Positions 7,361-16,773 of a stretch of DNA of 58,364 nucleotides are shown piece after piece (the stretch's first letter is position 1; each line of letters begins with the position of its first letter). The notes beneath the pieces were generated by a model, which was given only the letters and a program-made list of their open reading frames with translations, searched no databases and was not told the origin of the DNA. Both the position numbers and the translations under genes were made by a program. This DNA comes from Oscillospiraceae bacterium. GTDB lineage: Bacteria > Bacillota > Clostridia > Oscillospirales > JAKOTC01. The DNA lies in NCBI GenBank assembly GCA_035353335.1, contig DAOPZJ010000001.1, forward strand, positions 52,474 to 110,837. Direction: 5' to 3'.

Positions 7361-9757
7361 TTAGGACTTCAGACGCGCGAAATTGGCCATGATGCGCTTG
7401 GTGCCGGAGGTGTCGAAGGCGATTTCGAGCAGGGTGTCGCCGCCCATCGGCGTGATTTTTGTGATCATGCCTGCGCCGAACGAGGGGTGGATCACGCGCT
7501 GACCGACGTTGAAATTCAGTGCGGAGCCGGTGGCGGGTCTCGGGGTCGGCGGGGCATACGGTGCGGGACGGGAAGCGCCGGAAAGTCCGGACGCAGGCGC
7601 GTGATAGGAACCGGCGGGGCGTTTTAAGAAGTTCACTGCACCGCCGGAGGGGATGTCGATCTGCGGTTTACAGACGGTTTTATAATCTTCGGGGATGTCT
7701 TCGGCGAAACGGGAGAGCTTGTTTCGTGAAGTGCTGCCGTAGAGCAGGCGGGCGGTACAGTGGGTCAGAATCAAACGCTTTTTGGCGCGGGTGAACGCGA
7801 CATAAGCAAGACGGCGTTCCTCCTCAACCTCAGCCTGTTCGAACAAGCTTAAATAACTCGGGAAGACGTTTTCCTCGCAGGCGGCGACGAATACAGTTTC
7901 GAACTCCAGCCCTTTTGCGCCGTGCACCGTCATCAGTACGACCGCTTCGGCAGTGTCGTCATAATTATCAAAATCGGTCATCAGCGCGCAGTCCTCCAAA
8001 AATCCGTCGAGCGACGGCTCGGCGGCGGACTGCTCGTACTTTTTGATTTCGGATAATAATTCGGTGACGTTTTCAACCCGCCCTTGCTCGGTGAATCCGC
8101 CGGCTTCGAGCATGGTCAGGTAACCGCTCTGCTGCAACAATTCGTAATAGACCTCGGAAAGCGGTTTTCCGCTCTCGACCATTCCCCGAAGATCGGCGAT
8201 CATGTTGCCGAAAGCCATCAAGGGTTTGGATTTTGCCGAAAGAGCGGCATACTGGTCGGCTGTAAAAATCACGTCCATCATCGGGAGATTTTGCTCTTTG
8301 GCGATCTTTTTGACCGTTTCCAAGGTGCCGTCGCCGATTCCGCGCTTAGGTTCATTGATAATGCGGCTTAAGCGCAGTTCGTCCGCGCTGTTGTTGATGA
8401 GCGCAAGATACGCCAACATGTCTTTGATCTCTTTGCGGTCGTAAAAACGCAGGCCCCCGAAGACCCGGTAGGGAATACTGCGGCTGACGAGAGCACGTTC
8501 GAGAGAACTCGAAATCGCGTTGACCCGGTAAAGAACCGCAAAATCACTGTATGCAGAGCCGCTTTTGACTGCGCTTTGAATCTCGGATGCGATATAATTG
8601 GCTTCGTCGCGCTCGTCGGAGCAGCAACGTTGTAAGACCTTATCGCCCTTACCGCCTGCCGTCCAGAGGGTCTTGCCCTTGCGGCTGGTGTTTTTGGCGA
8701 TTACGGCATTGGCGCTGTCGAGGATATTCGCGGTTGAGCGGTAGTTTTGCTCGAGGCGGATGACCGTTGCGTTCGGGAAGTGCTGCTCGAACGAGAGGAT
8801 GTTTTCGATGGTCGCGCCGCGGAATTTGTAGATGCTCTGGTCGTCGTCGCCGACCACGCAGAGGTTGCCGTGTTTTCGGGCGAGCATCGAGATGAGTTTA
8901 TATTGGACCATGTTGGTGTCCTGATACTCATCGACAAAGATGTATTGAAATTTATTTTGATAATGCTCGAGGACGTCGGGGTTTTCTTCAAAGAGCTTGA
9001 CCGTATGCAGCAAAATGTCGTCGAAGTCGAGGGCGTTGTTTTCCCTCAGCCGCTTCTGGTATTCCACATAGATTTTATATACAACCTGTTTGTAATAATC
9101 GTTTCCGGCGGAAAGGGCGTAATCGGCGGGCAGGATAAAATCGTTCTTTGCCGCACTGATGGCATTTTTAATCGTCTTGGAGGAAAAATTGCGGTCGTCG
9201 ACGGCGAGGTCTGTGATGATCTGTTTGATCATTCGGGCGCTGTCGTCGGAGTCGTAAATCGTGAAATTGCCGGACATGCCGACGCGCTCAATGTCTCGGC
9301 GCAGAAACCGCACGCAGGCCGCGTGGAAGGTCGAGGCCAATATCGATTCGGCCTGCGCGCCGACGGAACGGGAGAGGCGATCGCGCAGCTCCTGAGCGGC
9401 TTTGTTCGTAAATGTGATTGCGAGAATCGACCAGGCCGATGGGACATCGGTGGCAATCAAATGGGCAAAACGCGTATCGTCGGTCGAAGCGACCCCGTTT
9501 TTGGCGCAATGTTCCAAAAATACGAGGTCGTTTTCTACGAGATATCCGGGGATTTCATCACTGTGAAAAGCGTTGCCGAATTTGAGCAGGTAAGCGATGC
9601 GGTTGATGAGTACCGTCGTCTTTCCGCTGCCCGCACCGGCAAGAATGAGCAGCGGCCCTTTGACGCAAAAGACCGCTTCCCGCTGCTGCGGATTCAGCGA
9701 GGCAAACCGTTTTTGCAGCGCTTCCCGCTTATATTCGTTAAATCTGCTGATATTCAA
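7361..9757 (-). CDS. pcrA: ATP-dependent DNA helicase PcrA/UvrD
   Basis: Superfamily 1 3'-5' helicase of 798 residues for repair and replication-fork clearing. Visible motifs are the Q motif LNPQQREAV, Walker A GAGSGKTT (41-48), DEYQDTN, GDDDQSIYKFRGA, QNYRS, VHGAKGLEFE and AFTRAKKRLIL. The last 45 residues form the Tudor-like domain (VIHPSFGAG...) found in PcrA, which binds RNA polymerase in relatives. A TTG start at 9757 with AAGGAA upstream is used because no ATG lies near. It follows cdaR closely on the same strand, which is unusual company for pcrA. Confidence 0.96.
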   Translation of the reverse strand: MNISRFNEYKREALQKRFASLNPQQREAVFCVKGPLLILAGAGSGKTTVLINRIAYLLKFGNAFHSDEIPGYLVENDLVFLEHCAKNGVASTDDTRFAHLIATDVPSAWSILAITFTNKAAQELRDRLSRSVGAQAESILASTFHAACVRFLRRDIERVGMSGNFTIYDSDDSARMIKQIITDLAVDDRNFSSKTIKNAISAAKNDFILPADYALSAGNDYYKQVVYKIYVEYQKRLRENNALDFDDILLHTVKLFEENPDVLEHYQNKFQYIFVDEYQDTNMVQYKLISMLARKHGNLCVVGDDDQSIYKFRGATIENILSFEQHFPNATVIRLEQNYRSTANILDSANAVIAKNTSRKGKTLWTAGGKGDKVLQRCCSDERDEANYIASEIQSAVKSGSAYSDFAVLYRVNAISSSLERALVSRSIPYRVFGGLRFYDRKEIKDMLAYLALINNSADELRLSRIINEPKRGIGDGTLETVKKIAKEQNLPMMDVIFTADQYAALSAKSKPLMAFGNMIADLRGMVESGKPLSEVYYELLQQSGYLTMLEAGGFTEQGRVENVTELLSEIKKYEQSAAEPSLDGFLEDCALMTDFDNYDDTAEAVVLMTVHGAKGLEFETVFVAACEENVFPSYLSLFEQAEVEEERRLAYVAFTRAKKRLILTHCTARLLYGSTSRNKLSRFAEDIPEDYKTVCKPQIDIPSGGAVNFLKRPAGSYHAPASGLSGASRPAPYAPPTPRPATGSALNFNVGQRVIHPSFGAGMITKITPMGGDTLLEIAFDTSGTKRIMANFARLKS

Positions 9758-9780
9758 AACAAATCCGTTCCTTATATTAT

Positions 9781-11139
9781 TCAGCTTTTTGCCGTAATGT
9801 CGACCAGAATGGTGTAGGTACCGACCGCCCAGACCATCTTTCCTTCGGTGGAAACAATTCTGACCCGAAGGGAAATCTGGCCTCCGGTAAGGCTGTTGGG
9901 GTCGAGTGTCGCGACAGCCCGGAGATTGTCGCTCGAGATACCGCTGTAATCACTTGAAGGCGCAAAAACTTTGACGTTTTCAAGTACCTGTGTTGCCACC
10001 GTCACCGAATAGCCGCTCAAATTTATATCGTTGATATTATCAAACCCGATATTGTTGATAGAGAGAGTTTTGGATTTGACCTTGGAATAGTTGATGTCGA
10101 CGGTGACAAATCCGGTGTTGTTGACGTCTAAAATATTTTGGCCCAGTGAAAGAGGGAAAGTTTTGCGTTCGGTTTTTTCAATGGCGGAGACATCAATACT
10201 GCCTACCGGGCAGTCGGTCATCATATCGATAACATCGGCAGGACCGGCAATTTCGATGGTAGCCGGCGTGATGCTGATATATTTGGACCAGCCATCGGGC
10301 GCATTCAGGAGTGTGATGGCGGCATTGACTTTTTTACGCTTTAAGACCGGAACCGAGACCTCGGCGGTGTTTGCCGAAAGCGTAACGCTCGGGATATTGA
10401 TTTTATTTCCGTCGGCATCCAGCAGCGTGATAGGGTTGTCAATGATAAATCCGTTCGTCAGTTTTGAGGTTTTATTGCTGTATTTGACGACAGCGCGCGA
10501 GATCACCGATGAATAAGAAGTCGGTACGTCCACGGTGACCGTCGCCGGACTGACTGAGACCGAACCGAGCACATATCCGGCCGCGACACTGATGGTCCCT
10601 TCTTTTTCGGCTTCGATGGTGAGGGGCAGAGAGGTGAAGGTATCAAATTTGGCGTTGACCGGTTCGGCGGACTTCAGAACAACTTCTGCGTCGATACCTG
10701 CATTCTGAAATGAAGAGCGTAAAATCACGGAATAAGTGCCCGCCGAAATCACATCGGTAGTGATTGCCGTGACTTTGATATCGCTTGCGCTGAGAGAGCT
10801 GATAACATAGCGCGGACCGGTGACCATGACGTCGGCCGTGTCGGCATCGCTGCTGACGACTTTGAGGCCGTAGGTCTGATATAAGCCGCCGGAGGAATCG
10901 AATTCGATCGGAACGTTTTTGATGGTCTTTGTTTCCTGCACCGCGGCGCCCGTTGAGACCGCCGCCCAGATGAATACAGCAGCGATCACGGATAAAATCT
11001 GCAGAATACGCTTATTCGAGAGAATGGATGCCCAGGTCACCGGCTCGCCGTTTTTGCGGGTCAGCGGAAAAAAGGGCTTTTTACGGCCCGAGGTGAGATT
11101 ATTTTTCGGATTGCTTTGTTTTTTCTCGGGATTGTTCAT
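9781..11139 (-). CDS. cdaR: CdaR, YbbR-domain regulator of diadenylate cyclase
   Basis: Protein of 452 residues with a basic N-terminus, one membrane helix near residues 50-68 (ILQILSVIAAVFIWAAV) and a long extracytoplasmic part made of several YbbR repeats, about 80-90 residues each. CdaR binds and modulates CdaA in Firmicutes. The ATG at 11139 is chosen because AAAGGTG lies 6 bases upstream; in-frame alternatives occur three codons earlier. It lies 45 bases after cdaA on the same strand. The glmM gene that usually follows is absent; pcrA comes next instead. Confidence 0.92.
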   Translation of the reverse strand: MNNPEKKQSNPKNNLTSGRKKPFFPLTRKNGEPVTWASILSNKRILQILSVIAAVFIWAAVSTGAAVQETKTIKNVPIEFDSSGGLYQTYGLKVVSSDADTADVMVTGPRYVISSLSASDIKVTAITTDVISAGTYSVILRSSFQNAGIDAEVVLKSAEPVNAKFDTFTSLPLTIEAEKEGTISVAAGYVLGSVSVSPATVTVDVPTSYSSVISRAVVKYSNKTSKLTNGFIIDNPITLLDADGNKINIPSVTLSANTAEVSVPVLKRKKVNAAITLLNAPDGWSKYISITPATIEIAGPADVIDMMTDCPVGSIDVSAIEKTERKTFPLSLGQNILDVNNTGFVTVDINYSKVKSKTLSINNIGFDNINDINLSGYSVTVATQVLENVKVFAPSSDYSGISSDNLRAVATLDPNSLTGGQISLRVRIVSTEGKMVWAVGTYTILVDITAKS

Positions 11140-11184
11140 CACAGGCACCTTTCGCGTAAAAAGAGGACGAGGCTGCGGTTCATT

Positions 11185-12069
11185 TTATTTTTCGGATTTC
11201 TTTCCGTTGAAAAACCGTTTGATCGGATGTTCTTTTGCCTTGGGGGCCGGTGTCTCTAGTGCAGAGGCCAGACGTGTTTTGAGTTCCTCAATCGAAAGGC
11301 CGCGCAGCATCTGGCCATCCTCGACCACCGAAATTTTCCCGGTTTCCTCAGAAACAACGACAATAACAGCGTCCGAGACTTCGCTTAACCCAAGCGCCGC
11401 GCGGTGGCGGGTGCCGAGTTCGCGGCTGATCTCGAAATTTTGAGAAAGCGGTAAAAAGCAGCCGGCTGCCCAAATACGGTCTTTTTTGATGATCATCGCG
11501 CCGTCGTGGAGCGGGGTGTTGGGGAAAAAGATGGTACCGATCATCTCGACGGTCACATTGGCGTCGACCGGAGTTCCGGTAGCGATGATCTCGCCGAGTT
11601 TCGTTTTGCGCTCAAACACGATGAGCGCGCCGGTTTTGGAAAGAGAGAGCTCGGTGACCGCGCGGCAGACCTGTTCCACGGCATGGCCGATTTTTGCGTT
11701 TTCGATTTCGATCAGATTGACCCGGTCAAAGATATGCAGCGTATTGCCCACTTTGCTCCGCCCGATCTGTTCGAGCGCGCGCCGGATTTCGGGTTGAAAC
11801 AGAATCACAACGGCTAAAATACCGACCTGAAGCAGCGAACTCATAATAAAGCTGAGTGCCACCATATCGAGCCAACTGGCGACCGCGTATAGAATCAAGA
11901 CGATGACGATGCCCTTTAAAAGCTGCTCGGCGCGGGTCTGGACCGCGAGCTGAAGCACCTTATAAATCAAGTAAGCGACGATTGCGATGTCGATGATATC
12001 AATAATCAAGTGGGGGGACGAAAAACGTCCGCCGATTGTGTTGAAAAATTCAGCAATCGTATCCCACAT
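11185..12069 (-). CDS. cdaA: Diadenylate cyclase CdaA
   Basis: Membrane enzyme of 294 residues that makes cyclic di-AMP from two ATP. Three N-terminal helices (about 15-85) are followed by the DAC domain, with the HDGAMII motif near residue 190 and GTRHRAALG near 220, the two signature sites for catalysis and nucleotide binding. Length and layout match CdaA/DacA. It is the first gene of cdaA-cdaR, and a c-di-AMP receptor (DarA) lies at 21.6 kb, so synthesis and sensing are both present here. AGGAAAGG lies 11 bases ahead of the ATG. Confidence 0.95.
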   Translation of the reverse strand: MWDTIAEFFNTIGGRFSSPHLIIDIIDIAIVAYLIYKVLQLAVQTRAEQLLKGIVIVLILYAVASWLDMVALSFIMSSLLQVGILAVVILFQPEIRRALEQIGRSKVGNTLHIFDRVNLIEIENAKIGHAVEQVCRAVTELSLSKTGALIVFERKTKLGEIIATGTPVDANVTVEMIGTIFFPNTPLHDGAMIIKKDRIWAAGCFLPLSQNFEISRELGTRHRAALGLSEVSDAVIVVVSEETGKISVVEDGQMLRGLSIEELKTRLASALETPAPKAKEHPIKRFFNGKKSEK

Positions 12070-12091
12070 AAATTACGGTGCCTTTCCTGAA

Positions 12092-12862
12092 CTAACCGAG
12101 CAATCTCGTTTTTTCCATGTACTGATAAGAGACCCGAAGCGCATCGAACGGGTCGCCTTTGCAGGTGTCCTGTTCGACCATATACCACGGAATCTTCGCC
12201 TGCTTTGCCGCGCCGATGATGCCGGCAAGGTCGAGGTTTCCGTTTCCGAGCTCGGCCATCTCGCTCTTGTTTTCATAGGTAGCGGCCATGTCTTTCAGGT
12301 GCAGAGCAGCGATGCGGCTGCCGTTTTTGCGGATGAAACCGACCGGATCGATGCCCCCGGCCTGCAGCCAAAAGACATCGGCGATCAGTTTAAACCAATC
12401 GGCTTCGGTATTTTGAAGCATGATATCCATCAAGGTGACTCCGTTGTTTTTGACAAAATCGAACGCATGGTTGTGGTATGCGAAGGTAAAACCGTTTTGG
12501 GAAAGCTCTTTCGCGATCGGCGAAAAATCCCGTAAAAAGTTTTTCACGCCCGATTCGCCGGTTTTATATTCGGCCGGCATGGCCCCGATACCCACGATTT
12601 TGCAGCCGATCGTTCTGTGGTCCTCCATAACTCCGGCTATGTTTTCACGCAGCTTCTGAGGCGGTGTATGAGACAGCGCGATTGCAAGGCCTGTCTTTTT
12701 TGCGATTTCGTCAAGCTGTTTTGCCTCTATTTCGCCGAGTGCCGAAATTTGGACACTTTTATATCCGATCCCGGCGACTTTGTGAAAGGTTTTTTCGATG
12801 TCCGCCGGGGTTTTGGTAAAGTCCCTGACGGTATACAGCTGAGCGCCGAAACCGGTGATCAT
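12092..12862 (-). CDS. Sugar phosphate isomerase/epimerase-like TIM barrel
   Basis: AP endonuclease 2/xylose-isomerase-type barrel of 256 residues. The start GFGAQLYTVRDF, the central FAYHNHAFDF and the late PWYMVEQD segments are typical of the family, with metal-binding His, Asp and Glu residues. The open frame extends to 12982, but GGAGGT six bases ahead of the ATG at 12862 and a promoter at 12906-12934 exclude the longer form. Substrate cannot be assigned; relatives act on inositol derivatives or ketosugars. It lies upstream of cdaA on the same strand with 22 bases between, so they may be co-transcribed. Confidence 0.85.
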   Translation of the reverse strand: MITGFGAQLYTVRDFTKTPADIEKTFHKVAGIGYKSVQISALGEIEAKQLDEIAKKTGLAIALSHTPPQKLRENIAGVMEDHRTIGCKIVGIGAMPAEYKTGESGVKNFLRDFSPIAKELSQNGFTFAYHNHAFDFVKNNGVTLMDIMLQNTEADWFKLIADVFWLQAGGIDPVGFIRKNGSRIAALHLKDMAATYENKSEMAELGNGNLDLAGIIGAAKQAKIPWYMVEQDTCKGDPFDALRVSYQYMEKTRLLG

Positions 12863-12905
12863 TTGCATACCTCCGAAAAAAGAATCAGCATAATCTGCCG
12901 AACTC

Positions 12906-12934
12906 ATTATAAATACTTTTTCGTTTTTTTGCAA
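12906..12934 (-). promoter_or_regulatory. Promoter for the TIM-barrel gene
   Basis: On the minus strand TTGCAA (12934-12929), 17 A-rich bases, TATAAT (12911-12906). It lies about 44 bases ahead of the 12862 start and may also drive cdaA-cdaR-pcrA. Confidence 0.7.
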
Positions 12935-13036
12935 GCATTTGCGGATTTTTTGAAAAAAATTGCGCACAATTTTCATGTGCAAAACGGTTTGGGGCCAAAA
13001 CCCGAATCAGCGCTAATTCAATTGAGGGGAACTGAT

Positions 13037-13225
13037 ATGACCACATCTCTGACATCCAAGGAGCTCTGCGCGCTCGACGAACAGCTCGGGACCGAGCAGC
13101 TCCTTGTCAAACGCTGCCGTGCGGCGGCGACTGCCTGCACCGATCCGTCAATTAAACAGCATTTTACCACGATGGCCGACAGCCATCAAAAACATTATGA
13201 CACCTTGAGAAAATTTTTGGGATAG
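13037..13225 (+). CDS. Small helical protein, probable spore-coat-associated
   Basis: A 62-residue protein, predicted to be two helices, with no membrane segment. GAGGGGA lies 7 bases ahead of the ATG; the longer open frame upstream overlaps the divergent promoter and is not used. The CALDEQLGTEQ...HYDTLRKFL pattern resembles the ferritin-like CotF-related proteins of clostridia. It is 13 bases ahead of a Coat_F gene, so both probably act in the spore coat. No clear sigma-A promoter is seen in front of it, which fits sporulation control, but no sporulation promoter could be assigned either. Confidence 0.7.
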   Translation: MTTSLTSKELCALDEQLGTEQLLVKRCRAAATACTDPSIKQHFTTMADSHQKHYDTLRKFLG

Positions 13226-13238
13226 AAAGGATAACGAT

Positions 13239-13511
13239 ATGCCGAGTACCCTAACTCAGGCTCAGACTATGACCGATAAAGACTATCTTGCGGAATTTCT
13301 GGATACCGAGAAACAGGTTACCGCGAATTACAACTATTACGCGGGCGAATGCGTCAACACGGAGCTGCGCTCGAGCCTGCTGACTCTGCTGGACGAAGAA
13401 CATGATATCCAATCGGATATTTTCAACCAGATGCACGCGCGAGGCTGGTATCAAGTCAAAAACGCCGATCCCACCGAGCTGGAAACGGTGAAGACGAAAT
13501 TTTCATCATAA
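13239..13511 (+). CDS. Spore coat protein, CotF-like
   Basis: A 90-residue protein with the Coat_F layout: two helices with YLAEFLDTEKQVTANYNYYAGEC and LLDEEHDIQSDIFNQMHARGWY, then a short tail with NADPTELETVK. Members of this family are abundant small spore coat proteins. AGAAAGG lies ahead of the ATG. It is the second gene of a two-gene unit and ends before a hairpin at 13525. Its presence supports an endospore-forming host. Confidence 0.85.
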   Translation: MPSTLTQAQTMTDKDYLAEFLDTEKQVTANYNYYAGECVNTELRSSLLTLLDEEHDIQSDIFNQMHARGWYQVKNADPTELETVKTKFSS

Positions 13512-13524
13512 ATTAGTTATTAAA

Positions 13525-13569
13525 AATCCCGTCCGCATACCGGTTATCACGGTTTTACGGGCGGGATTT
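13525..13569. terminator. Hairpin between convergent genes
   Basis: AAATCCCG (13525-13532) pairs with CGGGATTT (13562-13569), with three more pairs after a bulge. The T-rich flank favours termination of the leftward LTA synthase transcript, but it could serve both directions. Confidence 0.6.
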
Positions 13570-13595
13570 ATTAATGTATAGTTTAAAGTAAAAAA

Positions 13596-13609
13596 CGCAA
13601 AGACGGGAA
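13596..13609. repeat. Fragment of the dispersed CGCAAAGACGGGAA repeat
   Basis: Fourteen bases identical to the right end of the element at 37561-37712. It is probably a remnant in the gap between the coat genes and the LTA synthase gene. Confidence 0.35.
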
Positions 13610-13686
13610 AGAGATTTTGTTTATGCCGATAATTTCGGGAATATCGCTTTACGCCGGAAACTCACCATCTTACATGAAAAGCTGTT

Positions 13687-15738
13687 TTAGTTATCGTCGT
13701 TACCCGGGATCGGATTGACTGCTGAGGTTTTATCCGCGCCGAAGATTACCCGGTAATAGTCGTAATCGAGGATTTTGGTCGAATAGATAAATTTCCGGGA
13801 GACGATTTTTGACATGGCGCTTACATAATTCTCATCGACCGTCATGCCCGGATTGGGTGTGAAGGTCTGGGTCTTGGCGTTGAAAACGCCCTTGTCGGTC
13901 AGCCAGCTGTAATTTGAAAAAATAACCAAACCGGGAGTGTCGGAGAAAATGTCATACCCCATCAGCAGGCGGGAATCATAATCTAATCCGAACAGGTTCG
14001 ACAGCGTCGGAATGATATCCATACTGCATGAAAGCTTGTCGACTGTAACCGGCTGCTGACCCTGGCAATACAGCAAAAAGATTCCTTTATACAGTTCAAA
14101 AGTCTTTTCAAGCGTTTTACCGGAAAGTTCGTCCATCTGTTCGTCGGTCAGCCCGTAGGGGTAGTGGTCGGGGCTGATCGCAATGACCGTGTTTTCCGCA
14201 ATGCCGGCCTCATTGAGCCGTTTGAGCAGATATTCCATCGCCTTGTCAAGCTCGATGTTGCAGGCGTGATAGGCTTTGACCTGCAGTGAGACCGAATCGC
14301 CGTAATAATCTTCGACCGTCTGTCGGTTTTTCGTGGCCATGGCGTTGTCGTAATAGGTGTAGTCCATATGGCCGCTGACCGTCATATAAAATACGTGAAA
14401 CGGCTGCTGATTGATATATTCGTCAACGCTTTTCTCCATCATCTCAAGGTCGGACTCCGGCCAGGAGCGCTCGACCTGAAGCCCGTTTCCGAGACCTTTA
14501 TAGATGTAGCCCATGTTCGGCAGAGTCAGGTTGCGTTTATAGAAGGTATAGGTGTTGTTGTGATAGCCGTAGGCGCAATAACCGAGCTGGCGGAACTGGC
14601 AGGCCATGCTGAACGCCATGAAGTTATCCGCGGAACGGTAATAGCTCCAAACGCCCGATTTCGGAATCAATCCGACGTTGGCGACATATTCGCCGTCCGA
14701 TGTGCTGACTGTCCAGCCGGGCGTATAAAAGTCGGTAAAATTGAAACCCTGCTGCTGCATTTTATACAGCGTCGGCGTCAGGACGGGGTCGATGGCGTAG
14801 GGCGAAAAGGACTCGGCGGTAATTAAAATTAAATTTTTACCTTTAAACAGGCCGGTATACCCGTTCGTTTTGGTTGGCGTCAGCGAGGAGAAATACTGAT
14901 GCATCTTGAGCAGGTTTTCATCCTTCTCGTTGGCGATCAAAGACGCCCAGTCAATGTCCATAACCTGATCTTCATAACCGGTTTGGGTGGGTGCTGTGCT
15001 TCCCGATGAGGCAGAGGAAGTATCGCGGGGATCGTCATCGGGAGCCTGTGCCTCGAAGCCGAACAGCGTATGTTTGAGGTCGAGCCGGGTCGTGGTCAGA
15101 AGGCCGAAGCGGTTGACCGTAAGATCGGGATTGAAGGAATCGAAATACATGAATTTGCTTGAGATGTCGCCGGTGTCGGAACTGAAAACAATCAAAACCG
15201 CGAGGCCGTAAAAGACCGCAGAGGCCCCGGCGTTCAGCAGAGAAAACCGCCAGTTGGTCTTGCGGGGAAGCAAGAACTTTTTTCCGAAAAGAATCAGCAG
15301 CAAAGACGGGACAAACAGCAAAATGATGACCGGAGACGTTCTCCAGATACCGTTGAGCGCGGCTTTCCAGAAGTTTGTGATTGCGTCGCCGCCGCCCTGG
15401 ATCGAATAGATCACCATAAAAGTTTTGAAAATCGTGTGGTAGACGGCTTGGGTTGAAAACCAGATCCAAAGAAAAATACTGATGAACCGTGCGATCCGCA
15501 GATTGGTTTTTTGAGAAAACAGCGTGCAGAGCATCGTCAGAAGAAAACCGATCGACAGCGAAAACAATGTCATAAAGAAAAGACCGATATTGAGCGGATT
15601 CTGATAATCGGCAATCTTAAGAACGATTTCCATATAGATGACGGCGATCGGGAAAAACAGCCAGAACCACCGTTTTTTGATAAAAGTTTTAAATTCGCCG
15701 TTTTCTCTCTTTACGGGCTTTTTTTTGCCGGTTCTCAT
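13687..15738 (-). CDS. LTA synthase family phosphoglycerol transferase
   Basis: Membrane protein of 683 residues with about five helices in the first 230 residues and a C-terminal extracellular sulfatase-fold domain. Visible are the metal site NLILITAESFSP, the STSDGEY segment with the likely catalytic Thr, and SPDHYPYG near the end, as in LtaS. It would polymerise glycerol phosphate from phosphatidylglycerol onto a lipid anchor or decorate another polymer. A 39-residue longer frame exists, but GGGGGAG ahead of the ATG at 15738 fixes the start. It is divergent from the NanA-like gene, each with its own strong promoter. Confidence 0.88.
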   Translation of the reverse strand: MRTGKKKPVKRENGEFKTFIKKRWFWLFFPIAVIYMEIVLKIADYQNPLNIGLFFMTLFSLSIGFLLTMLCTLFSQKTNLRIARFISIFLWIWFSTQAVYHTIFKTFMVIYSIQGGGDAITNFWKAALNGIWRTSPVIILLFVPSLLLILFGKKFLLPRKTNWRFSLLNAGASAVFYGLAVLIVFSSDTGDISSKFMYFDSFNPDLTVNRFGLLTTTRLDLKHTLFGFEAQAPDDDPRDTSSASSGSTAPTQTGYEDQVMDIDWASLIANEKDENLLKMHQYFSSLTPTKTNGYTGLFKGKNLILITAESFSPYAIDPVLTPTLYKMQQQGFNFTDFYTPGWTVSTSDGEYVANVGLIPKSGVWSYYRSADNFMAFSMACQFRQLGYCAYGYHNNTYTFYKRNLTLPNMGYIYKGLGNGLQVERSWPESDLEMMEKSVDEYINQQPFHVFYMTVSGHMDYTYYDNAMATKNRQTVEDYYGDSVSLQVKAYHACNIELDKAMEYLLKRLNEAGIAENTVIAISPDHYPYGLTDEQMDELSGKTLEKTFELYKGIFLLYCQGQQPVTVDKLSCSMDIIPTLSNLFGLDYDSRLLMGYDIFSDTPGLVIFSNYSWLTDKGVFNAKTQTFTPNPGMTVDENYVSAMSKIVSRKFIYSTKILDYDYYRVIFGADKTSAVNPIPGNDDN

Positions 15739-15776
15739 AAAATCTCCCCCGATTTCCTTCTTGGGTATGCCTGCAT

Positions 15777-15805
15777 ATTGTAACACCGGCGGACGAAAAT
15801 TGCAA
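15777..15805 (-). promoter_or_regulatory. LTA synthase gene promoter
   Basis: Minus strand TTGCAA (15805-15800), 17 bases, TACAAT (15782-15777), with TG one base upstream of the -10. About 39 bases ahead of the ATG. Confidence 0.65.
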
Positions 15806-15807
15806 CA

Positions 15808-15836
15808 TTGACAGCGGCAGCCCGAAGAGGTAGAAT
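15808..15836 (+). promoter_or_regulatory. NanA-like gene promoter
   Basis: Perfect TTGACA (15808-15813), 17 bases, TAGAAT (15831-15836). It lies back to back with the LTA synthase promoter, only two bases apart. Confidence 0.7.
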
Positions 15837-15865
15837 GGCACAAGAAACTCACGAAAGAGGGTTAT

Positions 15866-16735
15866 ATGATGTCAAAAGTAAATCCCGAAATACTGGTTCC
15901 GATTTTTACCCCGTTTAAAAGCGATTATTCCGTGGATTACGACGCTCTGAAAAAACTCGTGCGCAGCGTTCTTGACAAAGGCGCCGATGGGCTTTATACC
16001 GGCGGGAGCTCCGCCGAATTTGTTTTGTTGACTGAGGAAGAGCGCAACAAGACGCTCGAAGCTGCTGTAAAAGCCGCAGACGGTGCGCATATCGTGGCGC
16101 ACATCGGTTCTCCGGGCGTCGACAATGCCATCGGATTCGCCAAATACGCCGCGAAACTCGGTGCGAACGCAGTTGCTTCAGTCCCACCGTTTTATTATCC
16201 CTATAAACCCGATGAGATCAAAAATTATTACATCGATATCGCCGATGCCTGCGGCTTGAAAATCATGGTATACTCGTTAGCCACTCAGGGCGCGATGAGT
16301 TTGGATCAATATTGTGATTTGCTTTCAGACGAGCGGGTCTATGCCTTGAAATACACACAACCGAATTATTATATCCTCGACCGCATCAAGCAGGTTGTAA
16401 AAAAGCCGATTTACAGCGGAATGGATGAGTGCTTTGCCTATGCGCTTGCTGCAGGAGCTGACGGCGCGATTGGAACTTCAATGAACTTCCAGGCCGAGAA
16501 GTTTATTAAAATTAAGAGATTGTTCGGCAAAAACGACATGAAAGCCGCTTATATGGAACAAATTCGGCTCAACAACGTGGTGCAGGCAACCGTCGAAGCC
16601 AACACTCTGCCGGGTATGAAATACGCCGCAAAAATACTCGGAGTAATGGATTGCGACATCTGCCGCCGCCCTCTGCGCCCGTTGACTTCCGCCGAAAAAG
16701 CGCGAATCGAAAAAGCAGTGAGAGAGAATTGTTGA
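15866..16735 (+). CDS. DHDPS/N-acetylneuraminate lyase family aldolase
   Basis: Class I aldolase of 289 residues with the DapA/NanA barrel. GGSSAEF near residue 47 is the pyruvate-carboxylate loop (GGSTGE in NanA), VPPFYYPY near 107 holds the catalytic Tyr, and ALKYTQPNYY near 165 holds the Schiff-base Lys. The features favour N-acetylneuraminate lyase or a related 2-keto-acid aldolase over dihydrodipicolinate synthase. No other sialic acid genes are near, so the substrate is open. Two ATG codons start the gene; the first is used. It has its own promoter and terminator. Confidence 0.88.
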   Translation: MMSKVNPEILVPIFTPFKSDYSVDYDALKKLVRSVLDKGADGLYTGGSSAEFVLLTEEERNKTLEAAVKAADGAHIVAHIGSPGVDNAIGFAKYAAKLGANAVASVPPFYYPYKPDEIKNYYIDIADACGLKIMVYSLATQGAMSLDQYCDLLSDERVYALKYTQPNYYILDRIKQVVKKPIYSGMDECFAYALAAGADGAIGTSMNFQAEKFIKIKRLFGKNDMKAAYMEQIRLNNVVQATVEANTLPGMKYAAKILGVMDCDICRRPLRPLTSAEKARIEKAVRENC

Positions 16736-16743
16736 TTTACCGA

Positions 16744-16773
16744 AAAACCCGAAGTATATAGACTGCGGGTTTT
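16744..16773 (+). terminator. Terminator after the NanA-like gene
   Basis: AAAACCCG (16744-16751) pairs with CGGGTTTT (16766-16773), followed by GTTTTTT. Confidence 0.75.

Noticed and set aside
8747..9817. Long plus-strand open frame of 356 codons
   Set aside because: It lies antisense to pcrA, whose motifs are complete; no ribosome-binding site or recognisable protein pattern.
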